From positions 124,001 through 188,000 of the forward strand of contig NZ_AP023239.1 in the NCBI RefSeq assembly GCF_013393385.1: DNA of 64,000 nucleotides. Reading direction: 5' to 3'. This document shows positions 61,203 through 64,000 of this stretch, piece by piece. The position numbers and the translations under genes were made by a program. Numbering within the stretch: position 1 is the first letter of the stretch; the number at the start of each line of letters is the position of its first letter. The notes under the pieces were generated by a model that saw only the letters and a program-made list of their open reading frames with translations, did not search any database and was not told the origin of the DNA. The DNA is from Paenibacillus sp. URB8-2. Lineage in GTDB: Bacteria; Bacillota; Bacilli; Paenibacillales; Paenibacillaceae.

Positions 61203-64000
61203 ATGATGATAACACAAGAGAATCTGCTGGATTTCATGCGGGAAACCGCTTATAAACCGATGACTTACGAGGAATTGATTGACCATTTTCATTTTGCGGA
61301 AGAAGAGGTACTGAAGGAGTTTAACGTTCTGCTGAACTCCCTGGAGCAAGAAGGACGGATCGTGCTGACCCGTACCAGACGCTATGGCGTGCCGGAGCGG
61401 ATGGACTTGCTGCGCGGACGTCTACAGGCCCATGCGAAGGGCTTTGCCTTTTTAATACCCGACGACCGGGAGCATCCCGACGTGTACATTCATGCCAACG
61501 ATATCAAAAGCGCCATGAACGGCGATATCGTCCTTGTCCGGGTTACCTCGCGGAGCCATGCCGGCGGCCGGATGGAAGGTGAAGTCGTGCGCATTGTGCG
61601 CAGAGGCGTGCTGCAGACGGTCGGCGTGTTTCAGAATCTGGAGACTTACGGCTTTGTGCTGCCGGATGATAAGCGGATTAACCGCGATATTTTTATCCCG
61701 AAGGAATCGTTTAACGGTGCAGTCGATGGGGAAAAAGTCGTGGTCCGCATCGTAAACTATCCGGAAGGGCGCGCGGCGGCGGAAGGGGAAATTATCGAGA
61801 TTCTGGGGCATAAGGATGATCCCGGCGTCGATATTTTGTCTGTCATCCGCAAGCATCAGCTGCCGGAGGCTTTTCCTGAAGAAGTCATGGCCGGAGCGAA
61901 TGCCGCTCCCGATTCCATTACGGAAGAAGAAATCGTGGAACAGGGCCGCCGCGACCTGCGGGGCCTGAATATCGTCACCATCGACGGGGAAGACGCCAAA
62001 GACCTGGATGACGCGGTCAACGTCGCCCGTCTGGAGAACGGCCATTACAAGCTTGGCGTGCATATTGCCGACGTCAGCTATTATGTGCGCGAGAACTCGC
62101 CGCTGGATAAGGAAGCGTATGACCGGGGCTGTAGCGTCTATCTTGTCGACCGGGTCATTCCGATGCTGCCGCACCGTCTGTCGAACGGCATCTGCTCTTT
62201 GAATCCGCAGGTGGACAGGCTGACGATGTCCTGTGAGATGGAATTCGACGAGAATATGAAGGTCGTGAAGCACGATGTTTTTACCAGCGTGATCCGCACC
62301 AAGGAACGGATGACTTACACCAATGTACGCAAAATTCTGCTGGATGAAGACCCAGAGCTGCTGAAGCGCTACGCTCCCCTTATTGAGGACTTCCGGCTGA
62401 TGCGTGAAATTGCGATGAAGCTGCGGGATGCGCGTATGCGGCGCGGCGCGGTCGATTTTGACTTCCAGGAGAGCAAAGTCATCGTCGACGAGAACGGCAA
62501 AGCGGTCGATATCGTAAAAAGGGAACGCTCTATCGCGGAGCAGATCATTGAGGAATTCATGCTGGCGGCGAACGAGACGGTGGCTGAGCATTTCCACTGG
62601 CTCAAGGTTCCGTTCCTGTACCGGATTCACGAGGACCCGGATCCCGAGAAGCTGCAGAACTTCATGGCGTTCGCGGCCAACTTCGGCTATCACGTCAAGG
62701 GACGGGGCAACTCCGTGCATCCCCGGGCGCTGCAAAAGCTGCTGGAGGATATTCAGGGAACGAAGGAGCAGACGGTCATCAGCACGATGATGCTCCGCTC
62801 CATGAAGCAGGCGAAGTACGACGCGGAGAGCACGGGACATTTCGGGCTGGCTGCCGAATATTATTCCCACTTCACGTCACCGATCCGGCGGTATCCCGAC
62901 CTCGTTATTCACCGGGTTATGCGCGAGGTGCTGGAGGGCGGCGGGGCGCTCAGTGAGAAACGCCAAGAGTATCTGGCGAGCCGGATGCCGGACATCGCCC
63001 AGCAGTCCTCCGAGCGCGAACGCGTCGCGGTAGAGGCGGAGCGGGATACGGAGCAGCTTAAAAAGGCGGAGTACATGTTGGACAAGGTCGGCGAGGAATT
63101 CGAGGCGATGGTCAGCAGCGTGACCAGCTTCGGCATGTTCGTCGAGCTGGAAAATACCGTCGAAGGGCTGATCCGTCTGAGCAATCTGACGGATGATTAT
63201 TACCACTTCGACGAGGGTCACATGGCGCTCATCGGCGAGCGCACCTCGAAGGTGTTCCGCATCGGCGACGAGGTGAAGATCCGCGTCGCCAAGGTGAACA
63301 TGGACGACCACACGATCGACTTCGAGCTGGTCGACATGAAGCCGCGCGCGGCAGGCGAGCGCCGCAGCGGAGGCTTTGGCGGCGGCCGCGGAGGCAAGGG
63401 CGGGCGCGACCGCCGAGGCGGCCACAGTGCGCCGGCTGCCACTGGCGCCGGAGGCGGCAAGAGCCGCGGCGGCGGTAAAGGCGGCGGAGCCGCCGCCGGT
63501 GCGGGCGGCCGCGGCAAACGAGGCCGCGGCGGGCGCGTACTCGGCGCCGACCAGGCCGGAGGCGCCGCCGAGCGCAGCGGCGGCCGGGCACGCGGCGGCG
63601 AAGCGGCGGCCGGCCGGAGCAAAGGCAACGGCGGCTCATTGGCCGCTGGCGCAGGGCCGGGCGCTGGTGCGCGCAGCCCGAAGGGCGAAGCCGGGGATGC
63701 CGGCGGTTCCCGCGGCATCAGCTTCGGCTCCGGCAAGGGCGGCTACGGCGCCCCGCCAAGCGGGTCGAACGGCCGCGGTGACGTGTACACCGGCATCAAC
63801 AGTGACACGAAGTTTCGTACCCGCGAGGACCTCGGGGGCGACTTCGGTGGCGCTGGAGCTGCAGGAGGCAAAGGCCGACGCAAGAGAAAATCGAAAAACG
63901 GCGTCTTTATCGGCGATTCCGTAACTCCGGGCAACGTCGAGGCCGCTGCCGACTTCGGTACTAAAAGCAGCGAAGGCAGGAAGCGGAAGAAGAAAAAATA
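61203..64000 (+). CDS. rnr: Ribonuclease R with a long Gly/Ala/Arg-rich tail
   Basis: A 3'-to-5' exoribonuclease of the RNase II family that degrades structured RNA. A winged-helix N-terminus ([16 protein letters not shown]), two cold-shock/OB domains ([27 protein letters not shown]), the RNB catalytic domain with [11 protein letters not shown] near residue 262 and an S1 domain near 630-715 ([21 protein letters not shown]) are present. Residues 717-932 are a disordered, Gly/Ala/Arg/Lys-rich tail ending RKRKKKK. ATG 61203 or the adjacent ATG 61206 follows GAGGTGA. The last two bases (TA) begin the stop codon, which is cut by the window edge. Bacillus RNase R is about 779 residues. Confidence 0.95.
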   Translation, partial: MMITQENLLDFMRETAYKPMTYEELIDHFHFAEEEVLKEFNVLLNSLEQEGRIVLTRTRRYGVPERMDLLRGRLQAHAKGFAFLIPDDREHPDVYIHANDIKSAMNGDIVLVRVTSRSHAGGRMEGEVVRIVRRGVLQTVGVFQNLETYGFVLPDDKRINRDIFIPKESFNGAVDGEKVVVRIVNYPEGRAAAEGEIIEILGHKDDPGVDILSVIRKHQLPEAFPEEVMAGANAAPDSITEEEIVEQGRRDLRGLNIVTIDGEDAKDLDDAVNVARLENGHYKLGVHIADVSYYVRENSPLDKEAYDRGCSVYLVDRVIPMLPHRLSNGICSLNPQVDRLTMSCEMEFDENMKVVKHDVFTSVIRTKERMTYTNVRKILLDEDPELLKRYAPLIEDFRLMREIAMKLRDARMRRGAVDFDFQESKVIVDENGKAVDIVKRERSIAEQIIEEFMLAANETVAEHFHWLKVPFLYRIHEDPDPEKLQNFMAFAANFGYHVKGRGNSVHPRALQKLLEDIQGTKEQTVISTMMLRSMKQAKYDAESTGHFGLAAEYYSHFTSPIRRYPDLVIHRVMREVLEGGGALSEKRQEYLASRMPDIAQQSSERERVAVEAERDTEQLKKAEYMLDKVGEEFEAMVSSVTSFGMFVELENTVEGLIRLSNLTDDYYHFDEGHMALIGERTSKVFRIGDEVKIRVAKVNMDDHTIDFELVDMKPRAAGERRSGGFGGGRGGKGGRDRRGGHSAPAATGAGGGKSRGGGKGGGAAAGAGGRGKRGRGGRVLGADQAGGAAERSGGRARGGEAAAGRSKGNGGSLAAGAGPGAGARSPKGEAGDAGGSRGISFGSGKGGYGAPPSGSNGRGDVYTGINSDTKFRTREDLGGDFGGAGAAGGKGRRKRKSKNGVFIGDSVTPGNVEAAADFGTKSSEGRKRKKKK

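Noticed and set aside
63218..63736. Proline/arginine-rich minus-strand frames opposite the RNase R tail
   Set aside because: Low-complexity complement of the Gly/Ala-rich tail; the plus-strand frame is continuous with the RNase R domains.

Overview
The window looks like a contiguous piece of a Paenibacillus-type (Bacillales, spore-forming Firmicute) chromosome. This is inferred from gene content and order: murA-rho-rpmE, ffs-dnaX-ybaB-recR-yaaL-bofA-rrn, hprK-lgt-ppaX, trxB/rapZ-yvcK-whiA-crh, clpP and cggR-gapA-pgk-tpi-gpmI-eno-secG-rnr are all Bacillales neighbourhoods. The base composition is richer in GC than Bacillus subtilis. No phage genes, transposases, insertion sequences or CRISPR array were found. 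Nothing here looks like a new multi-gene system; the unusual features are in RNA architecture, protein tails, broken genes and regulatory sites.

Layout. 1-5.6 kb: 3' end of fba, then murA, rho, a radical SAM gene of unknown function and rpmE. 5.7-9.6 kb: SRP RNA, dnaX, ybaB, recR, yaaL, bofA. 9.6-16.1 kb: a ribosomal RNA operon in the unusual order 16S-5S-tRNA-Ile-tRNA-Ala-23S, with no 5S after the 23S, then eight more tRNAs and a terminator. The 23S gene carries an extra hairpin of about 120 nt in the region of helix 45. 16.2-24.3 kb: an FAD oxidoreductase behind a 22-bp palindrome, a PucR-type regulator, an MsmX-like sugar ABC ATPase, the hprK-lgt-ppaX-acetyltransferase operon and a membrane acyltransferase. 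24.4-29.2 kb (minus strand): a gluconate cluster gnd-gntR-gntP-gntK with two recognisable GntR operators and a gntP broken by a frameshift and a stop codon.

29.5-38.7 kb: a histidine operon hisZ-G-D-B-H-A-F-IE-J followed directly by prs, which makes the PRPP that HisG uses; hisC is not present. 38.9-49.0 kb: a TPR protein, trxB, a divergent SgrR-like regulator, a small unknown gene, a DUF438/hemerythrin-like protein behind a Fur-box-like site, a ROK glucokinase, rapZ, yvcK, whiA and an HPr-family gene at the crh position that keeps His15. 49.1-52.8 kb: two secreted or envelope proteins, a GDSL hydrolase, clpP (minus strand, with a CtsR site) and tRNA-Arg (minus strand). 53.0-64.0 kb: cggR with its operator, the five lower-glycolysis genes, secG and rnr. 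RNase R has a Gly/Ala/Arg-rich tail of about 216 residues, and the window ends inside its stop codon.

Taken together, much of the window is carbon metabolism and its control (HprK, the HPr-family protein, MsmX, glucokinase, RapZ/YvcK, GntR, CggR, glycolysis). The rest is core information processing and cell-envelope functions.
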